The notes under the pieces are model-generated. The model was not told the origin of the DNA. It worked only from the letters and a program-made list of their open reading frames with translations, and searched no databases. From Ginkgo biloba (Eukaryota; Streptophyta; Ginkgoopsida; Ginkgoales; Ginkgoaceae): a stretch of DNA of 18,137 nt. Location: the NCBI GenBank assembly GCA_024626585.1, contig JANKJI010000001.1, positions 193,932,469 to 193,950,605 of the forward strand, written 5' to 3'. The translations under genes were made by a program, and so were the position numbers. Below are positions 1-9,849 of this stretch, in pieces. Within the stretch, counting starts at the first letter, position 1. Each line of letters begins with the position of its first letter.

Positions 1-61
1 TTAGGGGTGTAACATCTACATTGGTGTAAAATATGCAAAGTATACAACACATATCTAACAA

Positions 62-700
62 ATGGATCATAATCTACATGCAAAAGTAATCATTAACTAT
101 TCAATTATGAATGGTCTATCTTATTCACCCTCATCCATGTTAGTTCTCAAAGTTCTAGAAAATTATCCATCTAAAAGAGAACATTTACTTTTGGAATTAA
201 GTGTAATTGATACTACAATCCCATCACCTATCATATTTAATACATCAAATGTGAAATTTCACCTACTATTTTTAGCTCCTTTTTCAATCCACACACAAAT
301 ACTTGCGCACAATGTTATGTGATGCTTAGTGGATGAAGGGTTGACACTCTCTATTATGTCAAATAATACCTTTCAATAGTTGGGTCTTAGAATTTAATCC
401 CTATCTCAAGCATCTTAAAATTTTATGATAATAAAAATAATTCTCCATTAGACACTTAAAAATCATTGTCAATTACTTTTGATGGAAACATAGTTAATGT
501 TGATATTGAGTTTTTGGAAAAACCACTTGAATACAACATATTATTCAATAGAAATTGGATTGAGGCCATGAAAATAGTCATCTCATCTATATTATAAAGT
601 ATTTAGCTCCCTCATAATGGGAATATAGTTTTTATTGATCAACTCAAGTATGTCCAGAACATTCTTCAACCATCTACCAATGAGCATAAATTACCTTTGG
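62..700 (+). pseudogene. Retropepsin (aspartic protease) remnant of element 1
   Basis: This piece would have cut the retrotransposon polyprotein. The first 86 codons (62-322) are open and include a plant gag-pol linker style, SPSSMLVLKVLENYPSKRE. After a TGA at 320-322 the same frame reads CLVDEGLTLSIMS, with the catalytic Asp codon at 332-334; VDEG in place of DSG/DTG is common in plant members of this group. The frame then shifts between about 400 and 478 and continues with ITFDGNIVNVDIEF, then NILFNRNWIEAM (the flap and hydrophobic-Gly region, LLGRxW in relatives), and ends with NIVFIDQLKYV near 650. Several stops interrupt it. The catalytic Asp survives but the enzyme cannot be made. The ATG at 62 is only the first Met in the open stretch, not a real start: relatives make this domain inside a longer polyprotein. 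Confidence 0.85.
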
Positions 701-924
701 TTATTACTTTCAATAGTCCTTCTTAAAGGAATACACTAGCACATAGTATTGAGTTATCTAATATTTCCTCAACATATTATGACCATTCAAAAGATGGTTT
801 TTAAGATAAAACCCTCATTAGGTTATTCCTATGATCTTCATCTCCTACATTCTCATATTCTTCTAGTGGAGATCCTTTCCAATCTTCAATCTACTAAATT
901 TTCATAATTTATGCACTCCCATTA

Positions 925-1440
925 GACTATTTCACTAATAATAAAGTCCTACTTCAATTCCTATGGGTAAAACCATCTAATTTGGATGGCAATCCTCATA
1001 TATTTGGTCAACCTTACTTCTTCCATTATAGTGGTTCATTCCTATACACTTCCATTGAAGAGGTAGTAGTGGAAATAAGTGATTTATTTCAAGAAGGGTT
1101 CATGGATTTTTCCTCTTTTATGCCATAATATCTAGATGGATTCAGAGAGTATAACCTTATGAAAATTAGGCTCATAAATAAAATTAATGTCTCCTACTCG
1201 AATAAACCTAAGTACATTTCAATAGGTGTTGAATTCACATTAAAACAAGAAAAAAAACTTAAGTAACTCTTTTAAGAGTATAGAGACTTCACTTAGTCTT
1301 ACTCAGAGACGCTTATAATGGACCCCAATGTGGCTACTCATAGCATATTAACATTTATTAATCCTAAGTCAGTTCAACAATATATTAGAGACCAATCAAT
1401 CCCAAACTCTCAATAATTATAAAGATAAAAGTTTAAAAAC
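925..1440 (+). pseudogene. Protease-to-RT linker and N-terminal RT extension of element 1
   Basis: One frame from about 964 to 1263 is open except for a single stop near 1126-1128. It contains SSFMPxYLDGFREYNLMK and then KPKYISIGVEFTLKQEKKL, followed by EYRDFTxSYSETLIMDPN. The last part matches the acidic block ahead of RT in plant Ty3/gypsy proteins (relatives read DVFAWSYEDLxGxDP). It has no catalytic role of its own and connects protease to the RT fingers. The stretch from 700 to 925 is poorly conserved and I identify nothing in it. No RNase H-like domain was found here, which separates element 1 from the minus-strand element in this window. Confidence 0.7.
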
Positions 1441-1469
1441 TTCTTTATGCCTATTTCATATATCCTATC

Positions 1470-2230
1470 AAATACATCGAATGGATAGATAACATTATCC
1501 TTGAATGTGAGAAGCATGTTTCAATATTCATATGTGTGGAATATTAAAAATTAAATAAAGCATGCATTAAGGATAATTATCCAACTCCATTTATGAATGA
1601 ATTCATTGATAGAGCTATAGGATATGAAATTTCCTCACTCATAAATGGATTTTTTTGATATAATAAAATCCTAATATCTAATATTAAAAGGCTTAAGATA
1701 GTATCTATGATGCCATTGGGCATATTCACTTATTGAGTTATTCCTTTTGGTCTTAGGAATGCAAGTGCTACCTTCTAGAGAGAAATGAATTATATTTTCC
1801 ATGATATAATTTTAGAGGTAGTAATGACTTTCTTAGATGATCTCTTAACTACATCCATGAATTGTGATGACCACTTGTCACATTTAAGACTAATCTTTAA
1901 GATATGCCATAAATATAAAATAAACTTGAATCCCTTAAAGTGTGTCTTTTATATTATTGTTAGTTGTCTATTGGGATATATTGTATATAAATAAGTAAAT
2001 TTTATATATCCCAATGAAATCAAGCCAATTAGGAAAATGATATAATCACATGTTATAAAAGAGATTATAAGTTTATAAGGTACATTCAATTATACAAGAA
2101 AATTCATCTCAAATGAGGTAGTAAAATACAAAGGATTTATTCATCTTCTTAGGAATAATGTTCCTTTTAAATGGGATTATAAGGCTTATAATGCCTTTGA
2201 AGAGATCAAGATAACTCTAACCAATACACC
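1470..2230 (+). pseudogene. Reverse transcriptase remnant of element 1
   Basis: RT would copy the element's RNA into cDNA in cytoplasmic particles. The fingers appear as WIDNIILECEKHVSIFICV followed by KLNKACIKDNYPTPF (about 1482-1590). The palm follows as SLINGFFxYNKI, a stop replacing the Gly of the conserved FSGYNQI motif, and then VIPFGLRNASATFxRE (about 1738-1785). The catalytic motif FLDDL has both Asp codons intact at 1836-1841. The thumb-side motif YKINLNPLKCVF lies at about 1911-1950. The connection reads FNYTRKFIS and then VPFKWDYKAYNAFEEIK to about 2215. The segment 1785-1994 is the longest open piece. Stops at former Gln and Arg codons (CAG to TAG near 1776, CGA to TGA near 1735) suggest C-to-T decay. 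Confidence 0.9.
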
Positions 2231-2640
2231 CATGGTGCAACCTCCTAACTTCTCAAAAGATATTTATCTTGTATATTTTTTCCTCAAAAAGTATATCACA
2301 GTGGTATTAATGTAAGAGAATTAAGATAAAAAGGAACACATAATTTATTATATAAGTAAGACCATTACAGGATATCAATTTAAATACTCTATCATGGATA
2401 AATATTGTCTTTCTCTTATTTACTCATTGAAGAAATTACACCATTATCTCTTGAATAGCTATATGAGGGTCATTGTTTCACAAAAAACACTTAAGTACTC
2501 ACCCCAACAAACAAATATTTTTATAAGAATAGGAAGGTGGATCATATTGCTACAAGAATTTAACCTTGAATTTGTGAATATTAAAGAAGTTAAAGGGAAT
2601 TAGTGTGAAGGAAACTATAGTTGATACACAATTTCCTAAT
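2230..2640 (+). pseudogene. RNase H remnant of element 1
   Basis: This domain would remove the RNA strand from the RNA-DNA hybrid. It follows RT in the same reading frame and spans NTPMVQPPNFSKDIYLV through EHIIYYISKTITGYQFKYS, then LKKLHHYLLNSYMRVIV and GRWIILLQEFNLEFV, to a stop at 2601-2603. The segment 2394-2603 is uninterrupted. The family layout is clear (YYISKT, HYLL, RWIILLQEF), but the catalytic acids look damaged: the first Asp position reads in a YFF context, and the usual Glu in the EKxxLA helix reads Asp (IMDKYCLSLI). Two stops sit in the middle (near 2310-2325). It is followed directly by the short linker DTQFPNEHIFIL that leads to integrase. Confidence 0.85.
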
Positions 2641-3910
2641 GAGCATATCTTTATATTGAGTTTATAAGACCCTTGATATGGGGATATTATCCTCTATTTT
2701 GTACTCAGAAATACTAATTTAAAACACCAAAAAAGGATAATAAATAGATTAGGAAATAATATCCTTATTAATTTATCATTATTGATACACTCTACAAATG
2801 TAGTATCAATATGATTTTACAATGTTGACTTGATTATTAAAAATGAGACAAGGTTGTAAATGATTATCACTTGGGGTCATATGGTAGTCATCAATATGTC
2901 CATGGATATGGTAGAAACAATACTCCATGTAGGTTATTATTAGTCAATTAGATTTCAATATTATTTCTATGTGATTAAGTAGTGTATAATTTATAAAATA
3001 TTCAAATTCAACCAAATGTATCCCCCTGTGCTTATTCAACTAGTAATTTTTATAAGACCATTATCTAAATGGGGTATTGATTTAATAGAATATCATCCTT
3101 CATCAAATTACCAACATAAATACATCATTTTCATTGTTGAATATTTCACCAAGTGGGTGGAATTTATGCCTATTCATAGAGAAGATGGATATTCAGTAAT
3201 AAAATTCTTCTTAAATAAAACTATATGTAGGTTTTGAGTCCCTCAAAAAATCATTTCTGGCCATGGTTCCCATTTCATTAATAAATAATGTAATACCTAT
3301 TTTAGAAATTAAGAATGGATCATAATATTTCCTTGCCATATTATCCCCAATCAAATTGTCAAGTTGAGGATGTAAACAAAGTAATTAAGATATTAATCTA
3401 ATAAATCATTTTAAAGCATAAGTGATATTGCACACCAAAATTTATTTATCTCTTTGGGAATATAGGAAAAATACAAAACTTATTATTCATAACATTTTCA
3501 TTGGTATGTGTAAGAGAGGGCATTCTACCAATAGAATATGACATTCCTTCACTCAAGATTACTATGCAATAACTTCCTAACGTGTCACCACTTGAAGAAA
3601 TACTAGTAGAGATTAAACAACTCAATGAGAATGACATATTTCTTTCCAACATTTGGAATCTCAAAAGAGACTATTTAAGGCTTCATACGACTCAAATGTT
3701 AGGCCTAGATAGTTCAATTAGGGAGACCTTGTGCTAGTTTGGAACCAATATACTAATAATATAGGGATAGAAAATTTCATTCCTTAATGGCATGGCCCTT
3801 ACATCATGAAGGAAACTCTTAATAGGGGATCATACCCATTATTATATAGGTATGAAACAAATTATGGAGACTCAATCAATGGTATTTATATCAAAAAAAA
3901 AATTGACTAA
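2640..3910 (+). pseudogene. Integrase remnant of element 1
   Basis: Integrase would join the cDNA to host DNA. The linker at 2650-2700 reads DPxYGDIILYF with TGA in place of Trp. The HHCC zinc finger is seen as DYHLGSYGSH (about 2858-2890) with both His codons present, and after a one-base frame change as ILHVGYYxS. Of the CxxC pair only the first Cys remains. The catalytic core starts with SKWGIDLIE, first Asp at 3079-3081, then EYFTKWVEFMPIHRED. The second Asp is replaced by Gly at 3259-3261 (ISGHGSHF). The Glu survives at 3366-3368 in QVEDVNK, in another frame. The C-terminal domain is recognised by FIPxWHGPYIMKETL and GDSINGIYIKKK (3770-3908). Length and order match a full plant Ty3/gypsy integrase; stops and frameshifts make it dead. 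Confidence 0.9.
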
Positions 3911-4100
3911 TAAACATTTGATTTTTCATGTAAATATAAAATTATCATAAAAAGAAATTAAAATAAAAAACCATAAAACACAAATCTTATATATAGAGAA
4001 TAACTCCATAAGTTTTATTAATATATATGATTCCAAAATGTGTGCATAAACATAATAAGTATCATATAAAATAAGGATTGAAGTATTTCTACTACTTTCA
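3911..4100. other. AT-rich spacer, nothing recognised
   Basis: This stretch begins just after an A-run (3893-3902) at the end of the integrase tail of element 1. It should contain the 3' untranslated part or the start of the 3' LTR of that element, but I see no polypurine tract followed by TG that would fix a boundary. Confidence 0.4.
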
Positions 4101-4104
4101 CTAT

Positions 4105-4462
4105 GTGTTAAAAAATATCATGATCTTAAAACACTAATGGCCTCCTCTAGCTTGGGCCCTCTATCAATCACATCACTCCTTAGTATGAGATATAATCTCC
4201 TTAACCTTATTCCTCCTCACTCAATCCATCCTATCAACATTGACCATAACACCCAATACTATATATTCCAATATCCTCATAAAAGGGGGAAGTTCCCCAA
4301 TATTCTATATAATCTCTATAGAGAGATGATGTTGAGCTCTACAATAGAATCTCTCAAGATAATATATCCTTAATGAGTTGTGCCTTGCTTATAATTATAG
4401 GATCAAATTCAAACTCCTTGGAGGGAGGTTTGATTGATCCCATTTTTTTTATATTACAACAA
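4105..4462 (-). pseudogene. Unidentified degenerate coding trace, minus strand
   Basis: On the minus strand an ATG at 4443-4441 opens a 29-codon stretch starting MGSIKPPSKEFEFDP, ended by TGA at 4356-4354. The same strand continues with YIEYWGTSPF and VMVNVDRMD, and after a frame change with PKLEEAISVLRS (4156-4121) followed by a stop. The acidic, helix-like composition and good residue mix look like a real protein rather than chance, but I do not recognise the family. Because a primer-binding-site-like motif and a TATA box lie upstream on the same strand, a gag region of a Tat- or Athila-type element is one guess. A plus-strand reading of 78 codons overlaps it (4137-4373) and I consider that the shadow. 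Confidence 0.3.
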
Positions 4463-4470
4463 GAGTTAAC

Positions 4471-4474
<4 letters not shown>

Positions 4475-4504
<30 letters not shown>
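4475..4504. repeat. (TA)15 microsatellite
   Basis: Fifteen perfect TA units in a row, in an already AT-rich setting. It lies inside the weak minus-strand coding trace, so it probably expanded after that element died. Length variation between individuals is likely. Confidence 0.95.
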
Positions 4505-4508
<4 letters not shown>

Positions 4509-4689
4509 TTTTTATAAAATGCTAAAATAAAAAATAAAAAATGATTATTTTTAGTTACCTCCTAAGGATTCCTCCTCATCACTGGGCATTTATAAATTAG
4601 GATTATCTCCAATAAATCCCTACATAGGGGTGTCCAACGAACTTGATATTATTAGTTGAATCAAAAGAGGCCAAGTTGTTCACACTTGC

Positions 4690-4985
4690 ATCAATCCTCT
4701 AATGACCAAAAGTAGCTATATCGATGCCAAACCATGGGATCAGAGTGACTCACCATTACATCTAAGGAAGAGAGGGTTCTATCAAATAAGGTTTAATATC
4801 TAGCCTCAATATAAGAAATTTCTCAAATAAAATGGTCGTAAGAATAAAAGTAAGGTTGAACTTATAATGTCTCTATGTATAATCATCTAACCCCCAGATC
4901 ATCTCATTGAGTATACATATATTTTAGGGGAACAATTTTCCTAGCACTATATATCGATGGATGAGGTTCTCAAACCTTAAATGGA
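4690..4985 (-). pseudogene. Possible gag-like degenerate coding trace, minus strand
   Basis: One minus-strand frame reads through about 290 bases with stops only where a C-to-T or G-to-A change could explain them. Visible pieces are SARKIVPLKYMYT, DDLGVR (4903-4886), VQPYFYSYDHFI, TLFDRTLSSLDVMVSHS and DPMVWHRYSYFWSLED. A pattern of an LxxLGxR-type motif followed by aromatic-rich segments reminds me of the N-terminal ORF1/gag domain of plant Athila and Tat elements, but the match is by eye and weak. It lies downstream, on its strand, of the primer-binding-site-like motif at 5589-5580, which is where gag would be. It could instead be chance or an unrelated dead gene. Confidence 0.25.
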
Positions 4986-4999
4986 CTTTAAAAATAATA

Positions 5000-5575
5000 T
5001 CCTAATGGGAGATTATATTGTATATGATGTTATACACCTAATAAATATGATCATATATAATATATTAAACAACCAACATTTCATTGGAGATCAAATTATA
5101 CTTCATTCCCATCAATTGGGAAGAAACCTTACTCACTCTAGTGTGAGGAAAAAGACCAACTAATGTGGAAAAGTCAATATCAATCCCTCTTTGATATAAA
5201 TTAATGAAAAATAATATGTTCTCTTCCATAAATTATAATCTCAAATATCATTTAATATTGAAATTATAAGTGTCCACATTCCACTACAAAATTATCAGAT
5301 TAAATAAATTATTATTGGTCCTAAAGGGTGGGGCAAGGAAAAATTTATATAAACCACATTCATGAAGCCAATCATAAACACAATGAGATATATATTTTGG
5401 ATGCTACAATTCATATAAAATTATTTCATAGCCTTCCCATTAATTTTCCCTAGAAATATTGATGAATTAATAGCAAAATCCTATAAAAAATAATTAAAAA
5501 ATCAATTAGTACTTAAAACATCAACAAATTTTATTAAAAAAGAAAAATAAATTTTAAAAACATGTGAATTTTGAT
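5000..5575 (-). other. Leader or 5' coding trace of the presumed minus-strand element, not recognised
   Basis: Minus-strand translation is unusually free of stops in places (NIYLIVFMIGFMNVVYINF, then LIYIKEGLILTFPH) but no domain can be named. If the element model is right this is the leader plus the first part of gag. The plus strand has a 60-codon reading at 4981-5163 with no recognisable motif. Confidence 0.2.
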
Positions 5576-5579
5576 CCAC

Positions 5580-5589
5580 TCCCCAGTGG
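5580..5589 (-). promoter_or_regulatory. Primer-binding-site-like motif (Tat type)
   Basis: On the minus strand the bases read CCACTGGGGA. From memory this equals the 3' half of the tRNA primer-binding site found just after the 5' LTR in many plant Tat-type elements (TGGCGACTCC(A/G)CTGGGGA). The 5' half is eroded here. The site also forms a perfect 5-bp stem with a 4-base loop (5576-5589). It lies about 270 bases downstream of a minus-strand TATA box, the spacing expected from TATA to the LTR end. Confidence 0.35.
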
Positions 5590-6100
5590 TATACATTTTA
5601 ATGAAAATAAATTCATTGATTAACATGCAAAAAAACAAACTTGCATGATAACCAGTGTGCCCAATTGCAAAAATGTTTGTTGATGGGTGCACAACCAAAT
5701 TTACTAAAATATTTACAAAAAAAATAAATTAAATTAATAAATAAAATAAGATATTTGGGTAAAAAATAATACCTAGAAATCATTGTTATAGTTATTTAAT
5801 ATCCAGATCTCCAAGTCACTATTAATCCAAATAGTTAAAATGAGGGTTAAGAAGGTTTTTATACCTAATTCATTTTTTATTTTTACCCTTTTTTTCTATA
5901 GTTAAGTTGGTTGTTTAAAATAATAACCTAAATTTAGAAAGTATGGTTGATTCCATATGTGTTGCCTATGGTTTCATAAATGGATCTATAAGATAAAATT
6001 TCCACATAGTTGTAGTATCTTAGGTCTTATTCCAAGAAGACTAAGAGATTTTAGTTTTCTCAAATAATTTCTTGTTTATTTTCTTCCCACTCACAAATAA
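5590..6100 (-). repeat. Possible remnant of a 5' LTR, minus strand
   Basis: The region between the primer-binding-site-like motif and the area beyond the TATA box at 5863-5856 is non-coding on both strands and AT-rich, as expected for an LTR. I could not find a second copy in the window or fix TG/CA ends, so the limits are guesses. Confidence 0.25.
5856..5863 (-). promoter_or_regulatory. TATA box candidate (TATAAAAA), minus strand
   Basis: The minus strand reads TATAAAAA followed by CCTTC, a form common in plant LTR promoters. Its distance to the primer-binding-site-like motif (about 270 bases) fits an R-U5 segment. In such AT-rich DNA a chance match is possible. Confidence 0.3.
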
Positions 6101-8300
6101 TGAAGAAAAATGCCACGCAATTATTGGACTCTTAAAAGACACTTATAACTAATAAATAATTCATCGTATTATGTATTATGACTCTCAATTAGTCATTTCA
6201 AAACTTGATGATGCATGGTAAATCTACAACCCAACAATTCAAAGTCTCCTTAGACAATCTTTCCTTTACATGCATCCTTCTCAACAAGTATCGTTTCATC
6301 ACATTTAAAGGGAGACCAATATAATATCTAATAGAATAGAATCCAATATCATCTAATGGAACATATTCCATTTATATTAATACATAAAACATAGGTCAAT
6401 TATATGGGAATAGCATCTTAGTAATTAACCTTTTCATATAGGATAGGTCTATATTCCATCTAATGCATCAAATAAGCATCATACACACTTGAGTTTTAGG
6501 TTATCCATTATATGATGATAGTGATATCCTTTATAATCATGTTCTTCTTCCTTAATTATTAGTCATGTTAGAGCCTATCCAAATCTAGGTAGATTCATAA
6601 TTAGTTTTCGCACAACTCACCATTAGTGTGCATTGCATATGCCATCATTTATCTTTTTAGAGAGACTATTTGATTATATTCTCATATGATAAAAGTTCAT
6701 AACATTTTTTATCCACTACCCATAAATCTCCCCACCAAAAATGACTCCTCTCTCTCTATCATTATGTATCAGTATCTTAGTGATTGATCTTGAATATAGA
6801 GTAATAACACTCATCTTAATTCATTCATAATATTTATCACACCTCAATCCTAAGTTCATGTTTTATTAATTCGTATTCCATCCACACTCAGTCCACATTG
6901 AGTGAAGCATTATTAAATCAGTATTCTAAAACCAAAACTTAGTCCATATATGTATTTAGTTTCTAAATAACTCACCACCATGTTCTTAGGGATATATTCC
7001 ACATAAAACTCCAAAGAACCCATACCTTTCATTGTATTAATTTCTTCACATAGCTATTAATTCCACCTCCATCCATGTACAAGCTACCAAAAATTAAACA
7101 TAAGTACAAGTACTAATAAATTATTAACTTAAATTATTTATTAATTAATTGGGATGAGGTGATTTTCTAGTTGAGCATGATATCCCATATATCATTGAAC
7201 TAAGACTAAAGAAATATTATTTCCTCATTCAAACCATACACATTAATTCTTAGTTAGTTATTAGTTACTTTTATAATCAAAGTATTTATCGCCAAGCCTT
7301 ACTTTTCTTTCCATAGGTTGATAACCCTCAAAATTCTTGTAAACCTCTCCATCAAGTCTAGGTTTTTTAAATTATACCAATTATTTAAAGATTGTGGTCT
7401 CTATATTCTCACTTATTGATTCACAGTCTGAGCAAACCACCTCTAGTATATATCTAGTTCATCCTCATATAATGTGAGTTTATTATATCCACATATATTG
7501 TATATTCCATGAGTCTTATTTTACATTAGTAATATATAACATAATGTTCCATCACATCCTTGAATAGTTTAATAGTTTGGAGTTTTTATAATGCAAATAC
7601 CTTTTGATAATAAAATAACTACTGCATTCAAAAGAGAATCAACTAATTTTTCAACATTAAAATATCATCTTAATAATTTCTTTATCTATTTCATTGATAA
7701 TGGAAAATAAATTGATCTGGTATTACATCATTTAATGTTGTATTTCTTCATTTTAATTTTTATAAAAATACCTAAAGTCGGTACATGTCCAACTCTTATT
7801 CTTTGATAATAATTAGCTATTGAATTTGGGACATGTCCAAATATTTAGTATAATAAGTGAGCATGGGATATGCCCATTCACCTTATTGCATCATAAGAGA
7901 AACTATAATCTTATCTTATTACAGGTGAAGGTTAGTGACTCAATATCTCTATCCCCTATTTGCACTACATCATCAAAATTAGGAGAAGATTATTTTTGGA
8001 AATAATTTTATAATTAGACATTGCACCAAGACCCACAATTAGTTAGGAATAAAAAAATATTTTGGATAATCAAGTACAAAAGTATTTTTTCCATTTGATT
8101 GTTTATTTCCCTCACACTTTAGGAAGAAATCTATTAACAAATAAAATTTATCCTAATGGAAATTGCATAAAAACATGAAAAATTATTACATAGAATCCTT
8201 TACCATAAATATTAAAGTACTCTCCTATGATTTACCATAGCACAATTCATCATAATAAATGGAAAAGGAAGGTCAATTCTTGGAAGGTGGGAATAATTAG
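6100..8300. other. About 2.2 kb with no recognisable gene
   Basis: I read both strands for pol motifs (retropepsin DxG, RT xxDD, RNase H, integrase HHCC/DDE), tRNA-like folds and long open frames, and found none that hold. The longest plus-strand reading (7820-8005, 61 codons) has no known motif. Probably old retrotransposon or intergenic DNA decayed beyond recognition by eye. Confidence 0.6.
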
Positions 8301-8765
8301 TCAAAATTATTAACAAAACTAGCTAATTGTCCTCATATTTAGAAGCTTCATTTTCCTTGCAATGGGGAATGAATTTGGATATAGGATCCAATCCCAAGAA
8401 TATTTGTTATGAATAATAAACAAGGTTATTAATCCAAAGATTGGAATTTTCCTTCCATAATTTATATAAACACCTCTTCCCATGAGGTGATGAGAGAAAA
8501 AAATTTCTATACATGTGAAATCTCTATTAGTTTGCTTGAAGGAATATTGGAAATTGGAAGAGATTAATCACTAATATATGGATATATAGAGACTCTTTAG
8601 AATTTTCTTACACTTGTAAAACCATAACTTATTTATTTATCCTTTATTCATTATTTGTTCTTGTAATTAATACTTATCATTAAGGGAAAGATATTATATT
8701 ATCAATATTTATGTTAAATTCTATTAATGTTAAGTTTTAATTTTATTGTATAATGTTTCACTTAC
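8300..8765 (+). repeat. LTR-like promoter segment
   Basis: A TATA box (8463-8470) is followed about 20-30 bases later by a small inverted pair around ATGAGGTGATGAG and then by 250 bases of T-rich, non-coding sequence, a typical U3-R-U5 look. No second copy, TG/CA ends or convincing primer-binding site could be identified. It lies only about 250 bases before the RT remnant of element 3, too close to hold gag and protease, so it is either a solo LTR inserted there or the result of an internal deletion. Confidence 0.3.
8463..8470 (+). promoter_or_regulatory. TATA box candidate (TATATAAA), plus strand
   Basis: A good plant TATA match followed by CACCTCTT, placed as in LTR promoters. No transcript evidence can be had from the sequence alone. 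Confidence 0.35.
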
Positions 8766-9020
8766 TATCAAGGTTCTACTTTTTCATTTCTATGAAGTTG
8801 AGGATAGGATTCCCATCCCTTTTGAAATCTTCAAGGAAGTAGCAAATGGAATATGTTAACAATAATTTATAGGTATATTTACCTCTTCCAAGATTTCTTA
8901 TCCCTACAAAAACCATAAACGTATGATGTTTCAATAGTGAATGGTCATTATGGCTAGTCTAGTAGGAGTCCAAACCCACACCCCATTAAATAAACACTAA
9001 ATCCATTGATTATTTAAGTT

Positions 9021-9760
9021 GTGAAGAGAGAGTTAGAGAATATTCTTACTATCAATATGGCCTACTTGATTTTAGACTACCAATGGGTTTTCCCATTATG
9101 GTTGTCCAAAATAAAGGATATAAATGGAATCTATATTGCCTATAGAATTATAAACAAATTCAATCAAAACTTGATAATTTTTCATCTATCATTTATTCAT
9201 CTAGTCTTGGAATGGCTTGTCCATAAGAAATATTTCTATTTTTTTTACTTGACGTTTTAAGTTATATTTAGATTTAAGTCATTTTATATAATTTATATGA
9301 GACAACATTTTTCTATCCTTAGAGAACATTCATATATTATATATTCCCTTTCTACTTGTTTAATTATCTTACTATATTTTAAGTGGTTTTTTTTTTTAAT
9401 TTTCTTTAAACACATAAGTGATTTTATAGAGGCATACATGGATAATTTTTCTATCTATGGACATATAGTTAAGGAGGCCTTAGATAAATTAAATTTATAT
9501 TATATAAAATAAAACAAGAATTAATATCCTTAAGTAGTAATAATTTTAAAATGTTTCTCATAATAGGTATTATACTTGATAACTTACCATATAAATAATA
9601 AATTAATCTAGCCATGATTATTATCATAAAAAAAAAATCTCCTAATTAACCAAAGTAAAAGATATTAGAATGTTTTTTGGACATGAAGGATATTATTATT
9701 AGTTAATTACAAAATTCATAAGGATTGATATCCCTTTCTCTAATATTTGATAAAATATAT
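9021..9760 (+). pseudogene. Reverse transcriptase remnant of element 3
   Basis: The fingers begin KRELENILTINMAYLILD followed by YQWVFPLWLSKIKDINGI (9021-9130), open to a stop at 9258-9260. The same frame continues after the stop: 9297-9512 is open again and holds ISDFIEAYMDNFSIYG. The catalytic motif is YMDN, with Asp at 9441-9443 and the second Asp changed to Asn at 9444-9446 (GAT to AAT). A T11 run (9387-9397) lies in a former Gly/Asn-rich segment. The RT connection is recognisable in KVKDIRMFFGHEGYYY (about 9652-9702), and then FIRIDIPFSNI. The sequence between 9515 and 9650 is badly eroded. Starts here are only the first permitted codons of open pieces, since the family makes RT inside a polyprotein. 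Confidence 0.85.
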
Positions 9761-9849
9761 ATATAGTTTAGAGGGATACTAGAGTTTGAATAAGATTTTT
9801 AAATTTTGGACGAGAGGCTAATCTCCACACTAGTCCTATGATGCTTTGA

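Larger units (their letters stand above)
1..3910 (+). mobile_element. Decayed Ty3/gypsy LTR retrotransposon internal region (element 1)
   Basis: Translating the plus strand and following the frame across stops gives, in order, retropepsin, RT, RNase H and integrase. RT before integrase is the Ty3/gypsy order. The left end is cut by the window, so gag and the 5' LTR are not visible. The right end is set where the integrase C-terminal tail stops, near 3908. There are dozens of in-frame stops and at least four frame changes. No RNase H-like domain is seen in the roughly 250 bases between RNase H and the integrase zinc finger, unlike classical Tat elements. The protein style resembles a plant Ty3/gypsy family I know from memory, with protease motif LVDEG and RT motif FLDDL. 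Family placement is by memory and needs a search. No 3' LTR boundary could be fixed downstream. Confidence 0.9.

Noticed and set aside
3446-3664. 72-codon open reading on the minus strand
   Set aside because: It overlaps the integrase tail of element 1 on the opposite strand, has no motif of its own and is a shadow.
4137-4373. 78-codon open reading on the plus strand (MASSSLGPLS...)
   Set aside because: No domain is visible, and the minus strand over the same bases gives a more protein-like reading. Kept only as a possible shadow.
4735-4746. TGGGATCAGAGT, close to the initiator-tRNA-Met primer-binding site TGGTATCAGAGC
   Set aside because: It sits inside the minus-strand gag-like trace, no LTR end lies before it on the plus strand, and 10 of 12 matches can arise by chance in 36 kb of strand.
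5576-5589. Short perfect hairpin considered as a terminator
   Set aside because: The window is plant nuclear DNA, a 5-bp stem is weak, and no T-run follows. The bases are better explained as part of a primer-binding site.
7820-8005. 61-codon open reading on the plus strand
   Set aside because: No recognisable domain, no neighbouring pol pieces, and its length is not remarkable for the many frames in 18 kb.
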